Assembly: GCA_036881905.1 (NCBI GenBank)
Contig: JBAJNN010000001.1
Location: 62,001-126,000, forward strand
DNA: 64,000 nt
Source of the DNA: JBAJNN01 sp036881905
GTDB lineage: Bacteria; Pseudomonadota; Alphaproteobacteria; Rhizobiales; Im1
Direction: 5' to 3'
Position numbers and translations under genes: made by a program. Below the pieces are notes generated by a model. It worked only from the letters and a program-made list of their open reading frames with translations, did not search any database and was not told the DNA's origin. Positions 52,428 to 61,832 of this stretch are shown here, in pieces (position 1 is the first letter of the stretch; each line of letters opens with the position of its first letter).

Positions 52428-52749
52428 GGCTGAATTCCGCTTTCAAGCCTTAAATCATTTCGCTCCTGTCTTGCCACATAAGGCCATATGGTGCAAGTCC
52501 CCCCCTATCGTTTTAATCCACGCCTTCGGACCAGGGCGAGGCCAGACGAACATCACTTTCGGCCACCGAGGTTCAGCAACAACGGAGTTTTTTCAGACTG
52601 TCTGACAAAGTGCCGTTCCCGACATGGAACTGGGACCGCACCCTCGCGGAAGAATCCCGTATGACGCCCGGTGACAGGGGCAGCCATTACCCATGCGTTT
52701 TCGCGATCGGCGCGGCTTTTTGGTATGATAGTCCTTCGGTGAAACAAAA
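52428..52749. other. nuo operon upstream region
   Basis: About 320 bases between the nuoA start and tRNA-Asp. It must contain the nuo promoter. I see no clear promoter elements, no binding site I can name and no supported reading frame. A short inverted repeat TCAGAC/GTCTGA near 52590-52602 lies beside a run of T but in the wrong order for a plus-strand terminator. Confidence 0.4.
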
Positions 52750-52826
52750 TGGCGGGAGTGACGGGACTCGAACCCGCGACCTCTGGCGTGACAGGCCAGC
52801 GCTCTAACCAGCTGAGCTACACCCCC
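52750..52826 (-). tRNA. tRNA-Asp (anticodon GUC)
   Basis: 77-base cloverleaf on the minus strand: acceptor GGGGGTG with CACTCCC (one G-U pair), D arm GCTC/GAGC, anticodon arm CTGGC/GCCAG around CTGTCAC, T arm GCGGG/CCCGT with TTCGAGT. CCA is encoded. Confidence 0.97.
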
Positions 52827-52968
52827 CATCTCCAAATTACAGCTCGGCAAGTTCTCGACGAGGCGTGCCAATTCGCTTAAGAGACTCCCCAGGCAAAGTC
52901 AAGCTGGCAATCGTGCAAAAGCAACGCTTCAAGACGCGGAATCTCACGCCAACATTTGCGGGCAACAT

Positions 52969-52991
52969 CCCGTTCGGTATTCCCGAACGGG
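52969..52991. repeat. Perfect inverted repeat between tRNA-Asp and the VOC pseudogene
   Basis: CCCGTTCGG, five-base loop TATTC, CCGAACGGG. It lies about 40 bases after the stop of the VOC gene (minus strand). No T-run follows on either strand, so it is not a classic intrinsic terminator. Confidence 0.6.
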
Positions 52992-53033
52992 ACTACAGTT
53001 CGCCGCATTTCTCCGATGCCTCAGTCACCGTCA

Positions 53034-53394
53034 CTAGAGCTGCTCCACCAGTTCGACCCGGCTGCCGAACGGGTCCGAGACGTAGGTCCGACGAAAACCT
53101 TCAAGTGGCTCGTCGTCCTTACAGGCGATTCCGGCCGCGTCGAGCCGCGCGCGCATCACTGTTGAGGTCCTTGACCGTGAATGCCGGGTGCGCTTTCATC
53201 GCGGGGCGGAAGTCGGCCATCACACCCAGATGGACCTTTACGGACCCGCGTTCGAACCAGCAGCCGCCACGCTTGGCAAGGTTCTTCGGCTTCGGCACTT
53301 CATCGAGGCCGAGGACACCGCTATAGAACGCGCGTGCTCTCTCTTCCCCTCCGGCCGGCATGACGAGCTGGACATGTTCGATCATCGTCAGCAT
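53034..53394 (-). pseudogene. VOC-superfamily (glyoxalase-like) protein, frameshifted
   Basis: From ATG 53394 (GAGGGAG about five bases upstream) the frame reads MIEHVQLVMPAGGEERARAF, YSGVLGLDEVPKPKNLAKRG and AHPAFTVKDLNSD, a VOC domain of about 120 aa. At the GC tract 53145-53155 one extra base moves the rest, ARLDAAGIACKDDEPLEGFR and TYVSDPFGSRVELVEQL, into another frame, ending at TAG 53034. Skipping one base restores a complete VOC protein. The substrate is unknown. The position between two tRNA genes is a common site for accessory DNA. Confidence 0.8.
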
Positions 53395-53467
53395 GCGATC
53401 TCCCTCATTCGGCCTGGGCTTGGAGGCGCGCGATCGCCAATACCGGCCATGAGGGTCGAAAGAACTC

Positions 53468-53544
53468 TGGTGGGCGGTGAGAGACTCGAACTCCCGACCC
53501 CGTGGATGTAAGCCACGTGCTCTAACCGACTGAGCTAACCGCCC
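53468..53544 (-). tRNA. tRNA-Val (anticodon UAC)
   Basis: 77-base cloverleaf on the minus strand: acceptor GGGCGGT/ACCGCCC, D arm GCTC/GAGC, anticodon arm CGTGG/CCACG around CTTACAT, T arm GGGAG/CTCTC with TTCGAGT, encoded CCA. It lies downstream of hupB, a usual place for this tRNA in alphaproteobacteria. Confidence 0.97.
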
Positions 53545-53557
53545 GGCAACCCACCGC

Positions 53558-53588
53558 TTATGCACACAAGGCTCACAGCTTATGCACA
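53558..53588 (+). promoter_or_regulatory. Pair of DnaA-box-like motifs
   Basis: TTATGCACA occurs at 53558-53566 and again at 53580-53588, 22 bases apart, both matching TTATNCACA on the same strand and almost two helical turns apart. They lie between tRNA-Val and hupB. No further boxes or AT-rich unwinding region are seen, so this is not an origin by itself. Confidence 0.3.
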
Positions 53589-53767
53589 GAGACCCAAACG
53601 CTGAATACGCCTACTCTTCTACCTTAAAATCCGGCTAAGAAGCTCAACAGGCCATACTACGCAAGGGAACGAACTGGACGGACAAATTTACCCAGCCGAA
53701 ATAACCCGCGCGGGGTAAGCCTCCCTTACGGACTCGAAGCCATCATGTCGGAAACAGTGGTCAACCG

Positions 53768-54049
53768 TCACCAGGTATTGACGGCGTCCTTGAAGGCTTT
53801 TCCCGCCTTGAATTTAGGGGTTTTCGAGGCTGGAATCCTTATAACGTTGCGGGTGCGCGGATCATGCCCCTCCCTTGCCGCACGATGGGCCACGCTGAAT
53901 GTGCCGAATCCGATCAGACGGACTTCGCCACCTTTTTTCAACTCACCGATAATGGCATCAAGCATAGCATCAACGGCGCTAGTGGCATCCGCCTTTGTAA
54001 TATTATCGACCTGACCCAAAACCTTTGAAACCAAATCACTCTTGTTCAC
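53768..54049 (-). CDS. hupB: DNA-binding protein HU
   Basis: 93 aa nucleoid protein. It begins MNKSDLVSKVLGQ and has GEVRLIGFGTFSVAHRAARE, with the DNA-intercalating Pro of the beta-arm in GHDPRTRN and the end IPASKTPKFKAGKAFKDAV. The arm reads HDPRTRN where many HUs have RNPxTGE, a mild deviation. It is downstream of lon, the standard alphaproteobacterial order. Confidence 0.97.
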   Translation of the reverse strand: MNKSDLVSKVLGQVDNITKADATSAVDAMLDAIIGELKKGGEVRLIGFGTFSVAHRAAREGHDPRTRNVIRIPASKTPKFKAGKAFKDAVNTW

Positions 54050-54351
54050 GGGATCTGCCCTTTCAAATAGCTTATGTTAACCTTGAAAAACGGACGCCTC
54101 ACCTTTGTATCGCGACCATTAATTGTATGCTCAGTTCAAAACGCGCAAAAAAGCAAGGGCCTTTGATAATTTTTCGGTCTTTTGCCGTCTTTTCAACACC
54201 TTATGTCGCAAAAAGCGGCCTGATAAGGACCGTTACCGGCAGGATAATGGCCTGTTCCCGTGCAAAAGTCGCGAATCAAATAGCTTGATCTGCCTTAGTT
54301 AGCGACAAGACAGTCTCATACCTCTTAAGAATCTCAAAACCACCCGTGAAC
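54050..54351. other. lon-hupB intergenic region
   Basis: About 300 bases, AT-richer than its neighbours, with no supported gene. It should hold the hupB promoter and the lon terminator. I cannot point to convincing elements for either. Confidence 0.4.
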
Positions 54352-56808
54352 CTAATGTGTAACCAATGTCGTTCGAGTATCGGGCGCAATGACAGAGGCT
54401 CTCGCCATTTCGCCGGCCTCTTGGTCCTCGTCCCACTTTATGGGCTTTGGCATATGGACAAGCGCATGAGTCAGGGCCTGGTCCATCAGGGCCACTGGTA
54501 TGATTTCAAGATTGTTCTTCACGGTCTCGGGAATATCGGCTAGATCCTTGACATTGTCCTGTGGGATCAAAACCGTTTTGATGCGCCCGCGCAATGCGGC
54601 GAGCAGTTTTTCTTTCAAGCCCCCGATCGGCAAGACACGGCCACGCAGCGTAATTTCACCGGTCATCGCCAAGTCCTTGCGCACGCTAATGCCCGTCATG
54701 ATCGAAACAATCGCCGTGACCATGGCAATCCCCGCCGATGGGCCGTCCTTGGGCGTTGCGCCCTCGGGAACATGAACATGGATGTCCTTGTGAGCAAAAG
54801 CTGATGGCTTGATGCCGAAATCAACCGCGCGGGAATGAACATAGGAGTTTGCCGCGGAGATCGACTCTTTCATCACCTCACGCAAATTGCCTGTAACCGT
54901 CATCTTGCCCTTGCCATACATCATCAAGGCTTCGATGGTCAGCAATTCGCCGCCGACCTCGGTCCAGGCCAGCCCGGTCACCACACCGATCTGATCCTTG
55001 CGTTCAGCCTCGCCATGGCGATATTTCACGACGCCCAGATAGTCAGGCAAGGTCTTCTTCGTCACCTTGAATGTTTTTGCGCCAGATGTCAGTAGGTCCT
55101 TGACCGCCTTGCGGGCAAGCGCGGATAATTCACGCTCGAGGTTGCGCACCCCGGCCTCGCGGGTATAACGGCGGATAATCTCGATCAGAACCGGATCGCT
55201 CAACGTCAGCTCGCTTTTCTTAAGACCATGTGTCCCAATGACCTTAGGAAAGAGATGGTACCGCGCAATCCGCAATTTCTCCTCCTCGGTATAACCGGCA
55301 ATGCGGATAATCTCCATCCGGTCCATCAGGGCCGGTGAAATATCAAGCGTATTGGCCGTGGTGATGAACATCACGTCGGAGAGATCGTATTCAACCTCAA
55401 GATAGTGATCAATGAAGGTGGAATTTTGTTCAGGATCGAGAACTTCCAGAAGGGCAGAGGACGGATCACCGCGAAAATCCATGCCCATCTTGTCAATCTC
55501 ATCAAGCAGGAACAACGCATTCGACTTTCTGGCCTTACGCATGGACTGAACAATCTTCCCCGGCATCGAACCGATATAGGTCCGGCGATGGCCGCGAATC
55601 TCGGCTTCATCACGCACACCGCCAAGCGACAGGCGCACGAATTCGCGTCCCGTTGCCCGGGCAATGGACTTACCAAGCGAAGTCTTGCCGACGCCGGGGG
55701 GGCCGACCAGACACAAAATCGGCCCTTTCAGTTTTCTGGTCCGCTGCTGGACGGCGAGATGCTCGACGATCCGCTCCTTGACCTTGTCAAGCCCGTAATG
55801 TTCCTCATCAAGGACATGCTGCGCATAACCGAGATCTTTCTTGACCCGGCTTTTGACGCCCCATGGGATGGAAAGAAGCCAGTCGAGATAATTACGCACC
55901 ACCGTCGCCTCGGCCGACATCGGGCTCATCTGACGAAGTTTTTTCAACTCCGCTTCGGCTTTTTCACGCGCTTCTTTTGAGAGTTTGGTTTTCTCGATAC
56001 GGATTTGAATGTCATCGAACTCATCATGGTCTTCAGTATCGCCCAACTCTTTCTGAATGGCCTTCATTTGCTCATTGAGGTAGTATTCGCGCTGATTTTT
56101 TTCCATTTGGTGCTTGATTCGGCTGCGGATACGCTTTTCCGCCTTAAGAACCCCAATCTCATTTTCCATCAGGGCGCAGAGGCGCTCAAGACGTTCGCTG
56201 ACCGAGGCAATTTCCAGCAAAGCCTGCTTGTCGGCGATCTTGACCGCTAGATGGGCCATCACGGTGTCGGCAAGCCGTGAGTAATCGTCAATCTGGGCAA
56301 CGACGCCGATTACCTCCGGCGGAATCTTGTTGCTGAGCTTGACATAAGCCTCGAATTGCGCGCCCACGGAACGCGCAAGGGCTTCGGTCTCACTGGCGTC
56401 GCCGACTATATCACGAAGCGGTCTTGCCTCTGCCTCGTAAAAATCACCGCCTTCAATATAACGGGTAATGCACACGCGCTCTTCCCCCTCCACCAGCACT
56501 TTCACCGTGCCGTCGGGCAATTTGAGCAACTGAAGCACGCTGGCCAGCGTGCCGACGGAGAAAATCCCTTCCACATCGGGATTCTCATCCTCGGCATCTT
56601 TCTGTGAAACCAGAAGGATGTGTTTATCCTCGGGTATGATGCTTTCAAGCGCGCGGACAGATTTTTCGCGCCCGACGAAAAGCGGCACGATCATGAGCGG
56701 GAAAACCACGATATTGCGCAAAGGCAGGACAGGAAACCGTGCAATGCCGTCTTGCGACACCGACCTGGCCGCGACATCGTTTTCGCTTACGCTCTTGCTT
56801 TCGCTCAT
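54352..56808 (-). CDS. lon: ATP-dependent protease Lon
   Basis: 818 aa. The N-terminal substrate-binding domain opens [20 protein letters not shown]; the AAA+ module has Walker [17 protein letters not shown] and Walker [14 protein letters not shown]; the protease domain has the catalytic Ser in [13 protein letters not shown] and Lys in [13 protein letters not shown]. It degrades damaged and regulatory proteins (CcrM and SciP among others in Caulobacter). AGGAG lies about ten bases before the ATG. It lies 66 bases after clpX. Confidence 0.98.
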   Translation of the reverse strand: MSESKSVSENDVAARSVSQDGIARFPVLPLRNIVVFPLMIVPLFVGREKSVRALESIIPEDKHILLVSQKDAEDENPDVEGIFSVGTLASVLQLLKLPDGTVKVLVEGEERVCITRYIEGGDFYEAEARPLRDIVGDASETEALARSVGAQFEAYVKLSNKIPPEVIGVVAQIDDYSRLADTVMAHLAVKIADKQALLEIASVSERLERLCALMENEIGVLKAEKRIRSRIKHQMEKNQREYYLNEQMKAIQKELGDTEDHDEFDDIQIRIEKTKLSKEAREKAEAELKKLRQMSPMSAEATVVRNYLDWLLSIPWGVKSRVKKDLGYAQHVLDEEHYGLDKVKERIVEHLAVQQRTRKLKGPILCLVGPPGVGKTSLGKSIARATGREFVRLSLGGVRDEAEIRGHRRTYIGSMPGKIVQSMRKARKSNALFLLDEIDKMGMDFRGDPSSALLEVLDPEQNSTFIDHYLEVEYDLSDVMFITTANTLDISPALMDRMEIIRIAGYTEEEKLRIARYHLFPKVIGTHGLKKSELTLSDPVLIEIIRRYTREAGVRNLERELSALARKAVKDLLTSGAKTFKVTKKTLPDYLGVVKYRHGEAERKDQIGVVTGLAWTEVGGELLTIEALMMYGKGKMTVTGNLREVMKESISAANSYVHSRAVDFGIKPSAFAHKDIHVHVPEGATPKDGPSAGIAMVTAIVSIMTGISVRKDLAMTGEITLRGRVLPIGGLKEKLLAALRGRIKTVLIPQDNVKDLADIPETVKNNLEIIPVALMDQALTHALVHMPKPIKWDEDQEAGEMARASVIAPDTRTTLVTH

Positions 56809-56874
56809 ATCCCTTTATCTCCTACCCCGATATTGCGACCGAGCAAGCCGCGGGTCCAAGCTCAAGCCCTGGTC

Positions 56875-58131
56875 CTAGCTTGCCTCACCGACGCGGTCTG
56901 AATAAATCAATAACGGTTTCGCCTCACAATCGGCCACCTCCCCTGTAATCACCGCCTCTTCCACACCGACAAGGCCGGGCAAATCAAACATGGTATCGAG
57001 CAGGATATTTTCAAGGATCGAGCGCAACCCGCGAGCGCCGGTTTTATGCGCGATCGCCTTGTTGACTATGGCTTTAAGCGACTCGTCGGTGAAAGTGAGG
57101 CGCACATCCTCCATATCGAAAAGACGCTGATATTGTTTGATCAAAGCGTTTTTCGGTTGGGTAAGAATTTTGACGAGGGCCTCTTTATCAAGGTCTTCAA
57201 GCGTGGCGATCACCGGCAAACGACCAATAAACTCTGGAATGAGGCCGAAACTCAAAAGGTCCTTGGGCTCGAGATTGCGTAAGACCTCCCCCATGCGCCG
57301 ATCGTCGCGCGCTTTCACCTCAGCGCCGAAGCCTATCGAGACGCCCTTGCCGCGCCTTTCTATAATCTGCTCCAGACCGGAAAAAGCCCCGCCGCAAATG
57401 AACAAGATATCGGTGGTATCGACGTGCAGAAACTCCTGCTGGGGATGTTTGCGCCCGCCTTGCGGCGGCACGGAGGCGACAGTGCCTTCCATGAGTTTCA
57501 ACAGGGCCTGCTGCACCCCCTCCCCGGAGACATCTCGGGTGATCGAGGGATTGTCGGATTTGCGCGAGATTTTGTCGATCTCATCAATATAAACGATACC
57601 GCGCTGGGCGCGTTCGACATTGTAATCGGCCGCCTGAAGCAGTTTGAGAATGATATTTTCGACATCCTCACCCACATATCCCGCCTCCGTCAGCGTCGTG
57701 GCGTCGGCCATGGTGAAAGGGACATCGAGAATGCGCGCCAGCGTTTGCGCCAGAAGCGTCTTACCGCAACCGGTCGGGCCGACAAGCAGGATATTGGATT
57801 TCGCCAGTTCGACATCGCACGATTGCATGGCATGACCAAGACGCTTGTAATGATTGTGCACCGCGACCGAGAGCACCCGCTTGGCATGATTTTGACCAAT
57901 CACATAATCATTGAGCACGCTGCAAATTTCCCGCGGGGTCGGAACGCCGTCGCACGCTTTCCCGCGCGACGCTTTATCCTCCTCGCGGATAATATCCATG
58001 CACAGTTCGACACACTCATTACAAATAAAGACAGTCGGCCCGGCGATCAGCTTGATCACCTCATGCTGGTTCTTGCCGCAGAAAGAGCAATAAAGCACAT
58101 TTTTCGAGTTGCCTTCATTATGATCGGTCAT
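56875..58131 (-). CDS. clpX: ClpXP protease ATPase subunit ClpX
   Basis: 418 aa. The N-terminal zinc domain ([26 protein letters not shown]) is followed by the AAA+ module with Walker [34 protein letters not shown], Walker [11 protein letters not shown] and sensor GARGLRSI. The IGF-type loop that contacts ClpP appears as [12 protein letters not shown] 58131 has GAGGG at eight bases; a start five codons earlier is less likely. It unfolds substrates, CtrA included in Caulobacter, for ClpP encoded upstream. Confidence 0.98.
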   Translation of the reverse strand: MTDHNEGNSKNVLYCSFCGKNQHEVIKLIAGPTVFICNECVELCMDIIREEDKASRGKACDGVPTPREICSVLNDYVIGQNHAKRVLSVAVHNHYKRLGHAMQSCDVELAKSNILLVGPTGCGKTLLAQTLARILDVPFTMADATTLTEAGYVGEDVENIILKLLQAADYNVERAQRGIVYIDEIDKISRKSDNPSITRDVSGEGVQQALLKLMEGTVASVPPQGGRKHPQQEFLHVDTTDILFICGGAFSGLEQIIERRGKGVSIGFGAEVKARDDRRMGEVLRNLEPKDLLSFGLIPEFIGRLPVIATLEDLDKEALVKILTQPKNALIKQYQRLFDMEDVRLTFTDESLKAIVNKAIAHKTGARGLRSILENILLDTMFDLPGLVGVEEAVITGEVADCEAKPLLIYSDRVGEAS

Positions 58132-58433
58132 TTGATGGTCCCTCACCGTCCCTCAAACAGCTGTGGGCACAAGACATGCCCCTCTCGGGCGGGTACATCG
58201 CGCATAATCGCGACGGACCGCCAACCGCATAGATTACGCGCCGCCTTATGGCGCACAACCAAACCGACAACCATGAACGCCCAATCTCTGACATAGCAAA
58301 TCAGCGGCCAACACTGCAATAGTCGAGCACAGTTAAGACGATCTTATTCAAGATTCGATTAACGCGCCACGACCCGATATGACCAGAGATTAAAGTGAGG
58401 CGCCGCGCTTCAGACCGGTTTTATCAAGGGGCT
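58132..58433. other. clpP-clpX intergenic region
   Basis: About 300 bases between the clpP stop codon and the clpX start, longer than an operon spacer, so clpX may have its own promoter. No gene, terminator hairpin with a T-run or recognisable heat-shock promoter was found. Confidence 0.4.
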
Positions 58434-59066
58434 TTAAGGGCTTGAATTCTCGACTTCGGGACGATTTTCCACGACGTTATCGACGATACCGAACGCTTTT
58501 GCCGCCTCCGCCGTCATGAAATAATCACGGTCCACAGCCTTCTCGATAACCTCTATCGGCTGGCCGGTATGAGAAACATATATGCCGTTGAGGCGTGTGC
58601 GTAATTCAAGGATCTCCTTGGCATGACGTTCTATATCGGAAGCCTGTCCATGAAATCCTCCCGACGGCTGGTGAATCATAACGCGGGCATTTTTGAGCGC
58701 GAATCGCATGCCGGCCTCGCCGCCCGCCAACAACAAGGATCCCATGGAAGCAGCCTGACCGATGCAGGTCGTTGAGACCGCCGGACGGATAAACCGCATC
58801 GTATCGTAAACCGCAAGGCCCGAGGTCACCACACCGCCCGGTGAGTTGATATACATGGCGATTTCCTTCTTCGGGTTTTCCGATTCGAGAAACAAGAGCT
58901 GGGCGGTCACCACGGCGGCCATATGATCTTCCACGCTGCCAGTGACGAAAATGATTCGCTCTTTAAGCAACCGCGAGTAAATATCATAGGCGCGTTCACC
59001 CCGACTTGTCTGCTCCACCACCATCGGCACGAGGGCGTTCATATAAGTGTCGATCGGGTCACGCAT
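58434..59066 (-). CDS. clpP: ATP-dependent Clp protease proteolytic subunit
   Basis: 210 aa, the usual size. The catalytic Ser is S107 in [12 protein letters not shown], His is H132 in [12 protein letters not shown], and Asp lies in [18 protein letters not shown] 59066 begins [20 protein letters not shown], the alphaproteobacterial N-terminus, with GGAG about ten bases upstream. The frame is open to 59231 but that extension does not resemble ClpP. It forms a 14-mer protease chamber with ClpX or ClpA. Confidence 0.98.
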   Translation of the reverse strand: MRDPIDTYMNALVPMVVEQTSRGERAYDIYSRLLKERIIFVTGSVEDHMAAVVTAQLLFLESENPKKEIAMYINSPGGVVTSGLAVYDTMRFIRPAVSTTCIGQAASMGSLLLAGGEAGMRFALKNARVMIHQPSGGFHGQASDIERHAKEILELRTRLNGIYVSHTGQPIEVIEKAVDRDYFMTAEAAKAFGIVDNVVENRPEVENSSP

Positions 59067-59270
59067 AGATATCAAACTCCGCTGGCTTGATGCGGGGAAA
59101 AGCTTCAGCCCCCCGCATGGGTGGATCACGCTCTCCTCAAGACCCACCTGATTCTCGACGGGATATTTTTGGACAAAATATCCCGAAACGAAACACGTCC
59201 CATGTGATTCTGCAAGACACGAAATCGCCATGACCCAAAACGGATTTTAAGGCCTTGACCACCCGGGAGC

Positions 59271-60722
59271 TTATTGCGCGACCTCGTCCTGCTGGACCAA
59301 TTCGGCGTTAGCCCCGACCATTGGAGACGTCTTACTCCTCCTTTGCCCTGAAGTCAGCTGTTGATCCTCGGGATTATCATTGTCAGGATCGGCAAACAGG
59401 GCCTCACGACCCACCGGAACATCCTTAACCTCGACCCGATCGAGAATCAAATCGACAACCTTGCGCTCAAGCAAGGGGTCGTGCAATGCGCTCATGGCCT
59501 GCGGATTGCGTTTATAATAATCGAACACTTGGCGCTCCTGGCCCGGAAATTGCCGGCAACGCTCAAGCAACGCGGCTTGAAGCTCCCGATCCCCCACTTT
59601 TACCCCGTTGCTTTTTGCGATCTTTCGCAGCACAAGCCCCAAGCGCACGCGGCGCCGGGCTATAGCCGCGTATTCCGCGCGGGCGTCTCCTTCGCTCGTC
59701 CCTTCATCGGCGAAGCTTTGACCCTCGCGCTTCATACCCTCGCTCAGGCGGTTCCAAAGCGTCTGAAATTCCCGCTCGACCATTTTCTCCGGAAGCGCAA
59801 AGTCGTAGGCTGCCGCTAGTTGGTCAAACAACTGACGCTTGAGTTTCTCCCTAGAGGCTACCTCATGCCTGGCCTCAAGCTGTTCTTGTATATGCCTTTT
59901 CAGAGCATCAAGGCTTTCAAGCCCGGCTTTTTGCGCAAAAGTATCGTCGAATACAATGTCTCGGGGTGAGGCCACTTGCTTTATCCTGACGGCGAAAACA
60001 GCCTGTTTCCCCGCCAGATGCCGGGCAGTATAGTCTTGCGGGAACGTTACGGTAACATTGCGGTCTTCATCAGCCCTGGCCCCGACAAGTTGGTCTTCAA
60101 AGCCCGCCATGAAATCGCCCGATCCGAGCCTCAGCGCTACACCTTGGCCTAAGCCCCCCTTGAAGGGATCGCCATCGATCCGCCCTTCGAAATCAATCGT
60201 TAGACGATCCCCATCCTGCGCCTCATGCTGGCCATCGCGCGGCTCGAAATCACGGTGGCGTTCGACCATAAGCGCGATCGCCCCGTCAAGCTCCTCATCC
60301 TCGATGGCGGCCACGGGTTTTTCCAGCTTGACAGATGAAAAATCGACAATCTCGAATGATGGCATAACCTCAAAAGACATGGTGAAAGCAAGATCGGTCT
60401 TGCCCTCCATGATCCGATCGACATTCCGCCGGTCTTCGTCCACAACAATGTCCGGCGGACAGGCAGGCTCTTCCTTGCGTTGTTCGAGTGTCTTGCGGCT
60501 GGTCTCTTCGACAGCCTTTTGCACGACATCGGCCATGACCGAACGTCCATACACCTTGCGTAAATGTGTCAGAGGCACTTTGCCGGGACGAAAGCCGCGG
60601 AGCCTGACCCGGCTTTTCATCTCATCAAGACGAGTGACAAGCTTATTTTCCAGCTCATCAGCACTCACGACGACCCTCAATTCGCGCTTCAGCCCCTCAT
60701 TCAGGGTCTCGGTTACAATCAT
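59271..60722 (-). CDS. tig: Trigger factor chaperone
   Basis: 483 aa ribosome-bound chaperone. The ribosome-binding signature is RLRGFRPGKVPLTHLRKVYG at about residues 39-58, followed by a FKBP-like PPIase domain (GDRLTIDFEGRIDGDPFKGG, GSGDFMAGFEDQLVGARADE) and a helical C-terminal domain. The tail is longer and more polar than E. coli's. It heads the tig-clpP-clpX-lon-hupB block on the minus strand, with tRNA-Ala upstream. Confidence 0.97.
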   Translation of the reverse strand: MIVTETLNEGLKRELRVVVSADELENKLVTRLDEMKSRVRLRGFRPGKVPLTHLRKVYGRSVMADVVQKAVEETSRKTLEQRKEEPACPPDIVVDEDRRNVDRIMEGKTDLAFTMSFEVMPSFEIVDFSSVKLEKPVAAIEDEELDGAIALMVERHRDFEPRDGQHEAQDGDRLTIDFEGRIDGDPFKGGLGQGVALRLGSGDFMAGFEDQLVGARADEDRNVTVTFPQDYTARHLAGKQAVFAVRIKQVASPRDIVFDDTFAQKAGLESLDALKRHIQEQLEARHEVASREKLKRQLFDQLAAAYDFALPEKMVEREFQTLWNRLSEGMKREGQSFADEGTSEGDARAEYAAIARRRVRLGLVLRKIAKSNGVKVGDRELQAALLERCRQFPGQERQVFDYYKRNPQAMSALHDPLLERKVVDLILDRVEVKDVPVGREALFADPDNDNPEDQQLTSGQRRSKTSPMVGANAELVQQDEVAQ

Positions 60723-60894
60723 CTCATCACCACTATCTCGTTCAGATCATACTCACCCTCTGTTGGGGGGGGGCCGGGACCCTCTTGTCCACGGTCGCGC
60801 CGGCACAGATGTCCCGTTTCCCGCAACACTGTCGTGCCCAACGGCGCGGGCACGCCAAGCAACCGAAACGCATAAGATTGAAGAGAGTGAGAGC

Positions 60895-60970
<76 letters not shown>

Positions 60971-61073
60971 ACACTGCATTTCCGCGCTCTCTCCTGAACC
61001 TTTGCGCGATAGACGTTTCTTGCTTGCGACGTAAGCCTTCCGCCACCAAAAGCAAAGGGACAGCGCGTCACTT

Positions 61074-61176
61074 AGAGCGCCGTTCGATCCGATGGAATCG
61101 AACCGGCACCCTTAAAGTCCTTATTCGGCCGCATAATCTTATCGGTCCTCGCCTCGCTCCGGTCGGATTATGCTCT
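61074..61176 (+). repeat. Dispersed two-hairpin repeat, copy C
   Basis: First hairpin CCGTTCGATCCGAT with AATCGAACCGG, linker CCTTATTCGGCC, second hairpin GCATAATC to GATTATGC, ending in TCT. It is the cleanest copy of the element seen also at 51391-51500 and, reversed, 20548-20657. It lies between tRNA-Ala and the FYDLN-acid gene. Confidence 0.8.
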
Positions 61177-61243
61177 GGCACGTATCTACGATCATCCGTT
61201 GGCGCGATCAAGCCTCAATTTGCGAACCTCTCAAATCCGGCCT

Positions 61244-61651
61244 TCAGAGTCCGCCACCGGAAACGTGAGAAGCTTCGCCATTCACTTCGTCTTCGAGAAG
61301 GGTATCGTCATTCCCCTTGATCGCGTCATCGCCGTCGGCAATGACCGCATCCCCCACGTCAGAGACGGCATTTTCCTCGCCATCGTCACTCCCATCCGCC
61401 GTTTCCTTATCGACATCTTCAAGGCTGACCAGATCAATCTCCGGTTCACCATCATGGTCCGCGCCGCCTGTTGCTCCGACATCGGTGCCAGCCGCCATAT
61501 CGGGCTCCTCATCGGCCTGCGAGGGCAACAATGCCCTGTCAACAAAGCCGTGACCGCATTTGGGGCAGGTGATCGGGTTTTTGTTCAGATCGTAGAAACG
61601 GGCCGAACAGCTGGGGCAGGTGCGTTTTGTGCCAAATTCCGGTCTAACCAC
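61244..61651 (-). CDS. FYDLN-acid domain protein (TIGR02300 family)
   Basis: 135 aa. The N-terminal zinc-ribbon-like part has GTKRTCPSCSARFYDLNK and CPKCGHGF, two CxxC pairs around the FYDLN phrase that names the family. The rest is a very acidic low-complexity tail rich in Asp, Glu and Gly. The family is nearly confined to alphaproteobacteria and has no proven function. It is divergent from aroA, the usual arrangement beside aroA-cmk-rpsA. Confidence 0.9.
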   Translation of the reverse strand: MVRPEFGTKRTCPSCSARFYDLNKNPITCPKCGHGFVDRALLPSQADEEPDMAAGTDVGATGGADHDGEPEIDLVSLEDVDKETADGSDDGEENAVSDVGDAVIADGDDAIKGNDDTLLEDEVNGEASHVSGGGL

Positions 61652-61832
61652 GTAATGACTCCTTCAAGTTGTGAACGCGATTCGGTCGCCTCACATGCCA
61701 TGCAAGCAAAGGGCTGTCAAAATGAAATGACGATCGCGAGCGTGACTTGTTTTGAGGCCCGTGATAAGGAGGTGAGGAATATGTCTTATCGGGGGATCCT
61801 CGCCCCTTTTTGCGGATGGCTTAAGCCAAATT

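Noticed and set aside
52585..52605. Possible terminator (TCAGAC/GTCTGA beside a T-run)
   Set aside because: The T-run precedes the hairpin on the plus strand and the arms are short; not an intrinsic terminator.
56809..56880. Possible RpoH heat-shock promoter before lon (CTTG ... CAATAT)
   Set aside because: Spacing does not fit the usual RpoH promoter and several CTTG motifs compete; not supportable.
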